From CAIWHR01 sp963816925 (lineage in GTDB: Bacteria > Pseudomonadota > Gammaproteobacteria > Burkholderiales > Casimicrobiaceae): DNA of 64,000 bases. Shown one piece after another: positions 9,913 to 18,385 of this stretch. A model generated the notes under the pieces. That model saw only the letters and a program-made list of their open reading frames with translations, was not told the origin of the DNA and searched no databases. Location of the stretch: assembly GCA_963816925.1 (NCBI GenBank), contig CAWFMY010000023.1, positions 130,178 to 194,177 of the forward strand, in the 5' to 3' direction. A program made the translations under genes and the position numbers. Each line of letters begins with the position of its first letter. The stretch's first letter is position 1.

Positions 9913-11100
9913 ATGAATCCCGTCCAGCACATCCAGGCGTGGCTTGCGGACTTCACCGCGGTGCGCCGCGATCTGCACATGCACCCGGAGCTCGGCTTCG
10001 AGGAGCATCGCACCGCCAAGGTCGTCTGCGAGCGTCTCGCCGCACTCGGGATCGAGTTTCATGCGGGCATCGGCCGCACCGGCGTGGTCGCCGTCGTGCC
10101 CGGCCGCAGCAATGCGAGCGGGCGTTCCGTCGGATTGCGCGCCGACATGGACGCGCTGCCGATGCAGGAAGAGAACTCGTTCGCGCACAAGTCGCGCTAC
10201 GACGGCCGCATGCACGGCTGCGGCCACGACGGCCACACGACGATGCTGCTGGCCGCCGCGCGCTACCTGCACGAGACGCGCGCGTTCGACGGTACCGCCT
10301 ATCTCATCTTCCAGCCCGGCGAGGAAGGCTATGCGGGGGCGAAGGAGATGATCGCCGACGGGCTGTTCGAGCGCTTTCCCGCGGAACAGGTCTACGCGCT
10401 CCACAACTGGCCGGGACTCGCGCCGGGACGCATCGGCATCACGCCGGGGCCGGCGATGGCCGCCGCCGACCGCCTCGAGATCACCATCGACGGCAAGGGC
10501 GGGCATGGCGCGCATCCGCATGCCGCGATCGACCCGGTCCTGGTCGCCGCGCACATCATCACGGCGGCGCAGTCGATCGTGAGCCGCAACGTGAGCCCGA
10601 TCGACACCGCCGTCGTCAGCATCTGCGCGATGCAGGCGGGCAACCCCGGCGCGATGAGCGTGATTCCGTCGCATGCGAAGCTCGTGGGAACGGTGCGGAC
10701 GTTCCGGCCCGCCACGCAGGACATGATCGAGCGCCGGTTGAACGAGCTCATTCCGACGATCGCGGCCGCATTCGGCGCGCGGGCCACGCTCAAGTACGAG
10801 CGTGTCTATCCCGCGACCATCAATCACGATCGCGAGTCCGCGTTCGCGGCGGACGTCGCCGAAGCGCTGGTCGGCAAGGACAACGTCGTGCGCAATCTCG
10901 ATCCATCCATGGGATCCGAGGACTTCTCGTTCATGCTGCAGGCGAAGCCCGGTGCGTTCGCCCGCCTCGGGCAGGGCGGCGCGGAGGGCGGCTGCTTCCT
11001 GCACAACAGCACCTACGACTTCAACGACGAGGTGATTCCGCTCGGCGCCGGTTACCTCGCGTCGCTGGCGGAGAAGGCGATGCCGTTGGCACCTAGATGA
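9913..11100 (+). CDS. M20D family amidohydrolase/carboxypeptidase (hippurate hydrolase-like)
   Basis: This 395-residue dinuclear metal peptidase cleaves an amide bond of an N-acyl amino acid or small peptide. Metal-ligand motifs are visible: DMDALPMQE, HGCGHDGHT, QPGEEGYAGA, the dimerisation-domain segment GKGGHGAHPH, and a late FLHN histidine. The start ATG at 9913 has a good AAGGAGA site. It lies within the plus-strand peptide transporter operon between the two permease genes and overlaps the next permease by ATGA. This placement suggests that it processes the imported compound. There is no signal peptide, so it acts in the cytoplasm. Substrate is unknown; HipO, N-acetyl-diaminopimelate or indole-acetyl-amino-acid hydrolase activities are all possible. 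Confidence 0.88.
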   Translation: MNPVQHIQAWLADFTAVRRDLHMHPELGFEEHRTAKVVCERLAALGIEFHAGIGRTGVVAVVPGRSNASGRSVGLRADMDALPMQEENSFAHKSRYDGRMHGCGHDGHTTMLLAAARYLHETRAFDGTAYLIFQPGEEGYAGAKEMIADGLFERFPAEQVYALHNWPGLAPGRIGITPGPAMAAADRLEITIDGKGGHGAHPHAAIDPVLVAAHIITAAQSIVSRNVSPIDTAVVSICAMQAGNPGAMSVIPSHAKLVGTVRTFRPATQDMIERRLNELIPTIAAAFGARATLKYERVYPATINHDRESAFAADVAEALVGKDNVVRNLDPSMGSEDFSFMLQAKPGAFARLGQGGAEGGCFLHNSTYDFNDEVIPLGAGYLASLAEKAMPLAPR

Positions 11101-12056
11101 ACGATTCGACTCCCGCAATCGTCGACTTCGCACCGCCCTCGTTCGGTGATCGGCTGGCGGGCGCATGGAACAGCGACGTCGCCTGGAGTTTTCGCCACAG
11201 TCCCGTCGCCATCGTTTCGGCCATCGTGCTGGCGACCTGCCTCTTCGCCGCGCTGTTCGCGCCGTGGGTGGCGCCGCACAACCCGTTCGACCTCCGGACG
11301 CTCAACCTGTCCGACGCATTCACGCCGCCGGCGTGGGAGGCCGGGGGCAACTCGACGTATCTGCTCGGCACCGACAACCAGGGCCGCGACCTGCTGTCGA
11401 CGATCATGTTCGGCGCGCGCATCTCGCTGGTGCTCGGCGCCGTGTCGGTGGTGCTCGCCGTGGTGATCGGGGTATCGCTGGGCTTGCTCGCGGGTTTCGC
11501 GGGCGGCAAGCTCGACGCGTTCATCATGCGCGTCGCCGACGTGCAGCTTTCCTTTCCGGCCATCCTGATTGCGCTGCTGATCAACGGTGTCGCGCGCGCG
11601 GTGCTGCCGCGCGGCATGCACGACGACGTCGCGGTGTTCGTGCTGATCTCCGCGATCGCGCTGGCCAACTGGGTGCAGTACGCGCGCACGGTGCGCGGCT
11701 CGACGATGGTCGAGAAGAGCAAGGAGTACGTGCAGGCGGCGCGCGTCGTGGGGGTGTCGCCGCTGGGGATCATGCGGCGGCACCTGCTGCCCAACGTGCT
11801 TGGGCCGGTGCTGGTGCTGGCGACGATCAACGTCGCGACCGCCATCATCACCGAGGCGACGCTTTCGTTTCTCGGGGTCGGCATGCCGCCGACGAAACCG
11901 TCGCTTGGCACGCTGATCAACGTCGGGCAGGAATTCCTGCTGTCGGGCGAATGGTGGATCACGATCTTCCCCGGCGCCGCGCTGGTGATCATGGTGCTCG
12001 CCATCAATCTGCTCGGCGACTGGCTGCGCGATGCGCTCAACCCGAAATTGCGCTGA
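11097..12056 (+). CDS. Second DppC-type ABC permease
   Basis: This 319-residue inner-membrane permease has the N-terminal DppC/OppC signature LLGTDNQGRDLLSTIMFGAR, a BPD_transp_1 core and the ending LLGDWLRDALNPKLR. A 40-residue cytoplasmic N-terminus precedes the first membrane segment. It overlaps the stop of the M20 peptidase by four bases, so the two are translationally coupled. It pairs with the permease at 8924. Confidence 0.9.
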   Translation: MNDSTPAIVDFAPPSFGDRLAGAWNSDVAWSFRHSPVAIVSAIVLATCLFAALFAPWVAPHNPFDLRTLNLSDAFTPPAWEAGGNSTYLLGTDNQGRDLLSTIMFGARISLVLGAVSVVLAVVIGVSLGLLAGFAGGKLDAFIMRVADVQLSFPAILIALLINGVARAVLPRGMHDDVAVFVLISAIALANWVQYARTVRGSTMVEKSKEYVQAARVVGVSPLGIMRRHLLPNVLGPVLVLATINVATAIITEATLSFLGVGMPPTKPSLGTLINVGQEFLLSGEWWITIFPGAALVIMVLAINLLGDWLRDALNPKLR

Positions 12057-12112
12057 GGAAAGGATGGAATCGCACGTTTTTTTTCTGGGGGCCAACCAAG
12101 AGGAGAAACGTC

Positions 12113-12499
12113 ATGCGCAAGGCACTGCTGCTCGCGGCCCCCCTCGCCCTGGTGGGTTGCCAGACCTGGGGTCCGACCTGGAGCGAAGTCACGGGGCAAC
12201 GCTGGAACTTCACGGTCCTGAACCGCGGGCCCGCCGGAATTTCGCGGATCGACCAGGTCTCGACGTATCCGCCGATGCCCTACAAGATGGAACCGGGCGC
12301 GCGCACGATCGGCGTTCAGGGTTTGCCGTGGGCCGGTTTCCCGAACGGCGACATCAAGGAATTTCCGCTCGCGGCGGAGCCTTGCAAGCGGTATTACGTC
12401 AACGCGCAGCACAGGAATCCGGTCGAGCCGGATTGGTGGCCGGTGATCGACTATGTCGAGGAGATCGCCGGTTGCAAGGTCGTGACCGCGGCCAAGTAG
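12113..12499 (+). CDS. Small outer-membrane lipoprotein of unknown function
   Basis: This 128-residue protein begins MRKALLLAAPLALVGC. This is a lipoprotein signal with lipobox LVGC and the lipidated cysteine at residue 16; Gln at +2 predicts sorting to the outer membrane. The start ATG has an AGGAGA site 6 bases upstream. The mature part is rich in Pro, Trp and Tyr and has two further cysteines (AEPCKRYY, IAGCKVV) that could form a disulfide. I do not recognise the family. It sits between the permease and the two ATPase genes of the plus-strand transporter operon, an unusual place for a lipoprotein, and may help the substrate cross the envelope; that role is inference. Confidence 0.75.
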   Translation: MRKALLLAAPLALVGCQTWGPTWSEVTGQRWNFTVLNRGPAGISRIDQVSTYPPMPYKMEPGARTIGVQGLPWAGFPNGDIKEFPLAAEPCKRYYVNAQHRNPVEPDWWPVIDYVEEIAGCKVVTAAK

Positions 12500-12515
12500 C
12501 ACGCCGCGCGCAGCC

Positions 12516-13517
12516 GTGAGCGCTGCATCGACGGAACCGCTGCTGGAGGTCGACGACCTTCGCGTCGAGTTTCCGTTGCGGCACGGCACGCTGCGCGCGG
12601 TGAACGGCATTTCGTTCGCGATCGCGCCCGGCGAAGTGCTGGGCGTGGTGGGCGAGTCGGGCGCGGGGAAGTCGCTGACCGGCGCCGCGGTGATCGGGCT
12701 CATCGATCCGCCGGGGCGCATCGCCGGCGGCGAGATCCGGCTCGCCGGGCGGCGCGTCGACAACCTTCCGTACGAGGCGATGCGCAAGATCCGCGGCCGC
12801 GAGATCGGCGCGGTCTTCCAGGATCCGCTCACCTCGCTCAATCCGCTCTACACGATCGGCCGCCAGCTCACCGAGACGATCCGCACCCATCTGCCGCTGT
12901 CGGCCGCGGAAGCGCTCGCGCGCGCGATCGGCCTCCTCGAGGAAGTCGGGATCCCGGCGGCGGCGCGGCGCATCGATCACTACCCGCATCAATTCTCGGG
13001 CGGGATGCGCCAGCGTGTCGTCATCGCGCTCGCGCTTGCGGCCAAGCCGCGGCTCATCATCGCCGACGAGCCGACCACCGCGCTCGACGTCTCGATTCAG
13101 GCGCAGATCATCCAGCTCCTGAAGCGGCTTTGCCGCGACCATGGCACCGCCGTCATGCTGGTCACGCACGACATGGGCGTGATCGCGGAGACCGCGGATC
13201 GCGTCGCGGTCATGTATGCCGGCCGCATCGTCGAGATCGGGCCGGTCGACGAAGTGATTCATCGTCCGGCGCATCCGTACACGGTGGGCCTGATGGGGTC
13301 GATCCCGTCGATCGTCGACGAGCGCGCCCGGCTTGCCCAGATCGACGGCACCATGCCGCGACTCGATGCGGTGCCCGACGGGTGTGCGTTTCACCCGCGC
13401 TGCCCGCGGGCCATCGACCGCTGCCGGCACGATCTGCCGGTGCTGGCGAGCGTCGGAGCGACGCAGGCGGCGTGCTGGCGCCCGATCGTCACGGAGCGGG
13501 AACGCATCGATGCCTGA
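12516..13517 (+). CDS. Second DppD-type ABC transporter ATPase
   Basis: This 333-residue ATPase starts at GTG 12516. It has Walker A GESGAGKS, signature FSGGMRQRVVIALAL, Walker B LIIADEPTTALD and the C-terminal oligopeptide domain with GCAFHPRCPRAIDRC. Its stop overlaps the start of the following ATPase by eight bases. It energises the permease pair at 8924 and 11097 together with the next gene. Confidence 0.9.
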   Translation: MSAASTEPLLEVDDLRVEFPLRHGTLRAVNGISFAIAPGEVLGVVGESGAGKSLTGAAVIGLIDPPGRIAGGEIRLAGRRVDNLPYEAMRKIRGREIGAVFQDPLTSLNPLYTIGRQLTETIRTHLPLSAAEALARAIGLLEEVGIPAAARRIDHYPHQFSGGMRQRVVIALALAAKPRLIIADEPTTALDVSIQAQIIQLLKRLCRDHGTAVMLVTHDMGVIAETADRVAVMYAGRIVEIGPVDEVIHRPAHPYTVGLMGSIPSIVDERARLAQIDGTMPRLDAVPDGCAFHPRCPRAIDRCRHDLPVLASVGATQAACWRPIVTERERIDA

Positions 13518-14610
13518 GGCGCTGCTCACGCTGACCGACGTCGCGCGCACGTTCGACGTGTCGCCGGCGTGGCTCGATCGCGTTCTGGAGCGCAAGCCGC
13601 GCGCGCTGCTGAAAGCGGTCGACGGCGTGACCCTTTCCATCGCCAAAGGGGAGACGCTCGGCCTCGTCGGGGAATCGGGCTGCGGCAAGTCCACGGTGGC
13701 GCGGCTGATCGTCGGCCTGTACGCGCCGACGCGGGGGACGATCGCCTTCGACGGCACGGTGCTCGCGGGCACCGGCGCGGCGGCCGCCGGCGGGCCGGCG
13801 CAGCGCGCGGCGCGGCGCGGCATGCAGATGATCTTCCAGGACCCGTACGCGAGCCTCAATCCGCGGTGGCGGGTCGCCGACATCGTGGCCGAGCCGATCC
13901 GCGCGCAGAACCCCGAGACGCCCAGGGCCGAGCAGATGCAGCGCGTCGCCGCACTGCTGGCGCAGGTGGGTCTCGCGGCCGCGGACGGCGTCAAGTATCC
14001 GCACCAGTTCTCGGGCGGCCAGCGGCAGCGCATTTCGATCGCGCGCGCGCTGTCGACACAGCCGCGGTTCCTCGTGTGCGACGAGCCGACGTCCGCACTC
14101 GACGTCTCGGTGCAGGCGCAGGTGCTGAACCTGATGCGCGACCTGCAGCGCAGGATGGGACTGACTTACCTCTTCATCTCGCACAATCTCGCCGTCGTCC
14201 ATCACATCGCCGACCGGGTCGGCGTCATGTATCTGGGCCGCATCGTCGAGCTGGCGCCGACGCGGCGCCTGTTCACCCTTCCGCAGCACCCGTACACGCG
14301 GATGCTGCTCGCCGCGGTTCCCGATCTCGCGATGACCGGTGCCTCGCGCACCGCCGTCGCCGGCGAAGTCCCCAATCCGCTCGATCCCCCGTCCGGCTGC
14401 GCGTTTCACCCGCGCTGCCCGTACGCGAACGAGCGCTGCCGCCGGGAGCGTCCGGAGTTGCGACCGGCGCCGGAGGCGGGCGAGGTCGCGTGCCATGCGG
14501 TCGAGGAGGGGCGGATCGACGCTGTCGAATTGCACGCGGCGACGGCCGGCGCAGCGACCGGCGACGTGGACCTGAACGGGGGTCAGGAAACGCGCGCGGA
14601 TCGGCTATAA
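13510..14610 (+). CDS. Second DppF-type ABC transporter ATPase
   Basis: This 366-residue ATPase (MPEALLTLTDVARTFDV) has Walker A GESGCGKST, MIFQDPYASLNP, signature FSGGQRQRISIARAL, Walker B LVCDEPTSALD and the C-terminal cysteine segment GCAFHPRCPYANERC. It carries a longer-than-usual linker before the first strand and a 40-residue C-terminal extension past the conserved region. Last gene of the plus-strand peptide operon; its stop codon TAA is inside the likely -10 element of the smc promoter. Confidence 0.9.
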   Translation: MPEALLTLTDVARTFDVSPAWLDRVLERKPRALLKAVDGVTLSIAKGETLGLVGESGCGKSTVARLIVGLYAPTRGTIAFDGTVLAGTGAAAAGGPAQRAARRGMQMIFQDPYASLNPRWRVADIVAEPIRAQNPETPRAEQMQRVAALLAQVGLAAADGVKYPHQFSGGQRQRISIARALSTQPRFLVCDEPTSALDVSVQAQVLNLMRDLQRRMGLTYLFISHNLAVVHHIADRVGVMYLGRIVELAPTRRLFTLPQHPYTRMLLAAVPDLAMTGASRTAVAGEVPNPLDPPSGCAFHPRCPYANERCRRERPELRPAPEAGEVACHAVEEGRIDAVELHAATAGAATGDVDLNGGQETRADRL

Positions 14611-14611
14611 T
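14606..14611 (+). promoter_or_regulatory. Probable -10 element upstream of smc
   Basis: A perfect TATAAT lies at the very end of the upstream ATPase gene, about 125 bases before the smc start. A matching -35 is not clear (GTCAGG is the best candidate at a suitable spacing). The GC context around it makes the hexamer stand out. Confidence 0.5.
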
Positions 14612-14736
14612 TCGGCCTTTCGCGGATGCTGCGCAAGCGTGCCGGCCAAGGCGCGCCCGCCCCGCACGAGGCGAGCGACCCGGAACTGACCCGGGACGTT
14701 CGGAGTGTCCGCCAGTCGTCCGCCATCAGGTTTCAA

Positions 14737-17700
14737 TTGCGCCTCACCCAGATCAAGCTCGCCGGGTTCAAGTCGTTCGTGGACCCCACCACGATCGGCA
14801 CGCCGGGACAGCTCGTCGGCATCGTCGGACCCAATGGCTGCGGCAAGTCGAACGTCATCGACGCCGTGCGCTGGGTGCTGGGCGAGTCGAAGGCCTCCGC
14901 GCTGCGCGGCGAGTCGATGCAGGACGTCATCTTCAACGGCGCCGGCGAGCGCAAGCCCGTCGGCCGCGCGTCGGTCGAGCTGATCTTCGACAACAGCGCC
15001 GGCCGCATCGGCGGCCAGTGGGGCCAGTACGCCGAGCTGTCGATCAAGCGCGTGCTGACGCGCGACGGCGACAGCACGTACTACATCAACAACATCCCGG
15101 TTCGCCGCCGCGACATCCACGACCTCTTCCTCGGCACGGGACTCGGCCCGCGCGCCTACGCGATCATCGAGCAGGGCATGATCTCGCGCGTGATCGAGGC
15201 GAAGCCCGAGGAGCTCCGCATCTTCCTCGAGGAAGCCGCGGGCGTCTCGAAATACAAGGAGCGGCGCAAGGAGACCGAGGGTCGGCTCGCCGACACCCGC
15301 GACAATCTCTCGCGCGTCGAGGACATCCGCATCGAGCTCGCCAGCCAGCTCGAGAAGCTCGATGCCCAGGCGCGCATCGCGACGGAGTACCGCGAGCACG
15401 AGATGCGGCTGAAGCACGTGCACCAGCTCCTCTGGTTCTCGAAGCAGCAGGATGCCGCCTCGGCCCGCGACCGCCACGCCACCGCGATCGCCAACCTTTC
15501 GGTCGCCTTCGAGAGCCTGCAGGCCGACGTGCGCGCGGCGGAAGCAAGGCAGGAGGCGCTGCGCGCCGATCATTACGCCGCCGGCGACGCGCTGCACGAC
15601 AAGCAGGGCGGCTACTACGCCGCGAACGCCGAGGTCACGCGGCTCGAGCAGCAGCTCGCGTTCGCGCGTGAATCCGAATCGCGCATTTCGCAGCAGGCGG
15701 CGCAGCTGACCGAGCAACTGGGCGGGCTCGCGGGCCAGGAAGCGGCGTTATCCGGCGACCGCACCGCCGGCGAGACCGCGCTCGAGCAGGCGCTCTCGGC
15801 CCGGGAGACCGCGGCCGCCGGCGAGCAAGCCGCAATGGCTGCGTTCCCGGCGCTGGACGAGGCGGTGCGAAAGGCGGCCGCCGTCGCGACGGAACTGCAG
15901 GAGCGAATCGCCCAGGGCGAACAAGCGATCCGCGTCATCGAAACGCGGCGCGAGAGCCACGCGCACGCGCTCGGGCAACTTGCGCAACGGCGCGAGCGGC
16001 TCGACGACGAGCAGAAGGGCCTCGCCGCGCCGGTCACCACGCAGCTCGCGGAGGTCGAGGAACAGCTGCGAGTGGAGTCGGCCGAGCAAAAGGCCAAGGA
16101 AGGCAGCCTCAACGCGCTGCGCGAGACCGTCCAGGACCTGCAGGAACGGCAGCGCGCGGCCAGCGACGCCGCGCAGCAGTCGGGGCGCCGCCTCGCGGAT
16201 CTGGATGCGCGCTCGCAGGCGCTCGCGGCGCTGCAGGCGAGGATCGGGCAGGGCAAGGACACGACGAAATGGCAGGAGGAGCGCGGCCTCGCGAAGGCGC
16301 CGCGCCTGTGGCAGGGGCTCGACATCGAACCGGGCTGGGAGGACGCGCTCGAAGCGGTGCTGCGCGAACGGCTCGATGCGGTCGAGCTCGCGCGCCTCGA
16401 CGCGGTCAACGCCTGGTTCGAGGGCGGCAACGCCGGCGGCCCGCCGGGCCGGATCGCCGTGTTCGCGCCGGATGGCGACAAGGTTCCGGAATCCGCGCAC
16501 GGCGATGCGCTGGTGGCGAAGATTCGCTCGGTCCGCGGCGGACTCGGCCGGCTCCTCGCCGACTGGCTGCGCGGCGTGCGCTGCCGCGCAAGCATCGCCG
16601 ATGCGCTGCGCGAGCGGGGCGCGCTCGGCGTCGGCGAAGCCTTCGTCACGCCGCAGGGACATCTCGTTACCGCGCAGGCGGTCAACTTCTTCGCCCCGGA
16701 CAGCGAATTGCACGGCGTGCTGGCGCGCCAGCGCGAGCTGGCCGAGCTCGCGACCCTGATCGTCGGCGCGCGCGCGGCTGCCGCCGCCGCCGGTGAAGCA
16801 CTGGCCGCGATCGACGCCGAAATGGCGCGCTCGCAGGACGCCTGGCACGCGGAGAGCCTGGCGTTTGCCTCGCAACAGCGGCGCTGCCACGACCTCGAGC
16901 TGGAACTCCTGCAGTTGCGGCAGGCCGCCGAGGCCGCGGCCAAGCGGCGCGCGCAGATCGCGGAGGAGCTGTCGGAGATCGGCGCGGAGGAAGCCACCGA
17001 GCAGGAGCGCGCGCGGGCGCTGGCGACGGAGCTCGCCGACGCGCAATCGGCGTTGCACGAGGAAGCGGCGAAACGCGACGCGGCGCGGCACGCGCGCAAC
17101 GAAGCGGAAGTGGCGCAGGCGCGCGGGCGCGAGCGCGTCCGGCTCGCCGAGCGTGCGGCGCAGGAAGCCGCGTTCGCCGAGCGCAGCTGCCGCGACCGCC
17201 TGGCCGAGCTCGAGCGGCGACGCGAAGCGCTGGCGGCGCAGGTCATTCAACAGCAAGCCCTTCTCGCGCAGCTGACGTCCGAGCGCGCGGCCATCGACTG
17301 GACGCCGGTCGAGGAGGCGCTGCAGCGGCAACTCGCCGCGCGCGGAGAGGCCGAGCAGTCGCTGGCCGCGGCACGCGACCGGCAGGAAGCGCTCGGGGCA
17401 GAGCTGCGCGCGGCGGACGAAGCGCGGCTCACGGCCGTGCAGAAGCTGGACCCGGCGCGCGCGAAGATCGAGGAGATGCGCCTCAAGGAGCAGGCGGCGG
17501 CGCTCGCGGAAGAGCAGTTCGCGCTGCAGCTCACCGAATCGAACACCGATGTCACCGGACTCGCCGACGCGCTGAAGGCGTTCGGCAACAAGTCCGCGCT
17601 CCCGGGCGAGATCGAGCGGCTGCAGGCGGCGATCGCCGAGCTCGGGGCCGTCAACCTTGCGGCGCTCGACGAGCTCGAGATCGCGCGCGAGCGCAAGCAG

Positions 17701-18270
17701 TACCTCGACGCGCAGGCGGCCGACCTCACCGAGGCGATGGCCACGCTCGAAAGCGCGATCAAGCAGATCGACCGCGAATCGCGGCAGCTGCTGCAGCAGA
17801 CCTTCGAGGCCGTCAACGAGAATTTCGCCAAGCTCTTCCCGGCGCTGTTCGGCGGCGGCCAGGCCCGGCTCGTCCTCACCGGCGAGGAAATCCTCGACTC
17901 CGGCGTGCAGGTCGTCGCGCAGCCGCCGGGCAAGCGCAACACGTCGATCCACCTCCTGTCCGGCGGCGAAAAGGCGCTCACCGCGATTTCGCTCGTGTTC
18001 GCGCTGTTCCAGCTGAATCCGGCGCCGTTCTGCCTGCTGGACGAAGTCGACGCGCCCCTCGACGATCCCAACACCGACCGCTTCTGCCGGATGGTGACGG
18101 CGATGGCGGCCGAGACGCAGTTCGTGTTCATCTCCCACAACAAGATCACCATGGAGATGGCGGGGCAGCTGATCGGCATCACGATGTCGGAGCCGGGCGT
18201 CTCGCGGGTCGTCGCCGTCGACATCGCCGAGGCGATCGAGCTCGCCGGGACCGGGGTGGCAGCGGCCTGA
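14737..18270 (+). CDS. smc: Chromosome partition protein Smc
   Basis: This is a structural-maintenance-of-chromosomes ATPase of about 1177 residues, which with ScpA and ScpB compacts and segregates the chromosome. The order is head, coiled coil, hinge, coiled coil, head. Walker A GPNGCGKSN is at residues 31-39; long Glu/Arg/Ala-rich coiled coils flank a hinge near residues 510-680 (WQGLDIEPGWEDALE to VTPQGHLVTAQAVNFF); the signature LLSGGEKAL and Walker B FCLLDEVDAPLDD are in the last 110 residues. The frame is open from 14626, but homology begins at LRLTQIKLAGFKSF, so I chose the TTG at 14737, which gives the usual family length. It is first in the order smc-zipA-ligA found in betaproteobacteria. 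Confidence 0.93.
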   Translation: MRLTQIKLAGFKSFVDPTTIGTPGQLVGIVGPNGCGKSNVIDAVRWVLGESKASALRGESMQDVIFNGAGERKPVGRASVELIFDNSAGRIGGQWGQYAELSIKRVLTRDGDSTYYINNIPVRRRDIHDLFLGTGLGPRAYAIIEQGMISRVIEAKPEELRIFLEEAAGVSKYKERRKETEGRLADTRDNLSRVEDIRIELASQLEKLDAQARIATEYREHEMRLKHVHQLLWFSKQQDAASARDRHATAIANLSVAFESLQADVRAAEARQEALRADHYAAGDALHDKQGGYYAANAEVTRLEQQLAFARESESRISQQAAQLTEQLGGLAGQEAALSGDRTAGETALEQALSARETAAAGEQAAMAAFPALDEAVRKAAAVATELQERIAQGEQAIRVIETRRESHAHALGQLAQRRERLDDEQKGLAAPVTTQLAEVEEQLRVESAEQKAKEGSLNALRETVQDLQERQRAASDAAQQSGRRLADLDARSQALAALQARIGQGKDTTKWQEERGLAKAPRLWQGLDIEPGWEDALEAVLRERLDAVELARLDAVNAWFEGGNAGGPPGRIAVFAPDGDKVPESAHGDALVAKIRSVRGGLGRLLADWLRGVRCRASIADALRERGALGVGEAFVTPQGHLVTAQAVNFFAPDSELHGVLARQRELAELATLIVGARAAAAAAGEALAAIDAEMARSQDAWHAESLAFASQQRRCHDLELELLQLRQAAEAAAKRRAQIAEELSEIGAEEATEQERARALATELADAQSALHEEAAKRDAARHARNEAEVAQARGRERVRLAERAAQEAAFAERSCRDRLAELERRREALAAQVIQQQALLAQLTSERAAIDWTPVEEALQRQLAARGEAEQSLAAARDRQEALGAELRAADEARLTAVQKLDPARAKIEEMRLKEQAAALAEEQFALQLTESNTDVTGLADALKAFGNKSALPGEIERLQAAIAELGAVNLAALDELEIARERKQYLDAQAADLTEAMATLESAIKQIDRESRQLLQQTFEAVNENFAKLFPALFGGGQARLVLTGEEILDSGVQVVAQPPGKRNTSIHLLSGGEKALTAISLVFALFQLNPAPFCLLDEVDAPLDDPNTDRFCRMVTAMAAETQFVFISHNKITMEMAGQLIGITMSEPGVSRVVAVDIAEAIELAGTGVAAA

Positions 18271-18311
18271 CCTCGGCGCATCGGCCCGCGGGTTATCGAT
18301 CGGCGGCGCGC

Positions 18312-18317
18312 TATAAT
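18312..18317 (+). promoter_or_regulatory. Probable -10 element upstream of zipA
   Basis: A perfect TATAAT lies in the 115-base gap between smc and zipA, about 70 bases before the zipA ATG. No strong -35 was found at 16-18 bases upstream. Confidence 0.45.
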
Positions 18318-18385
18318 CCGCGCAGCGCCGGCCGCGGTCCTTCGGGTCGCGGATACGGCAAGCCCCGTTTTCATTCCGACACCGC

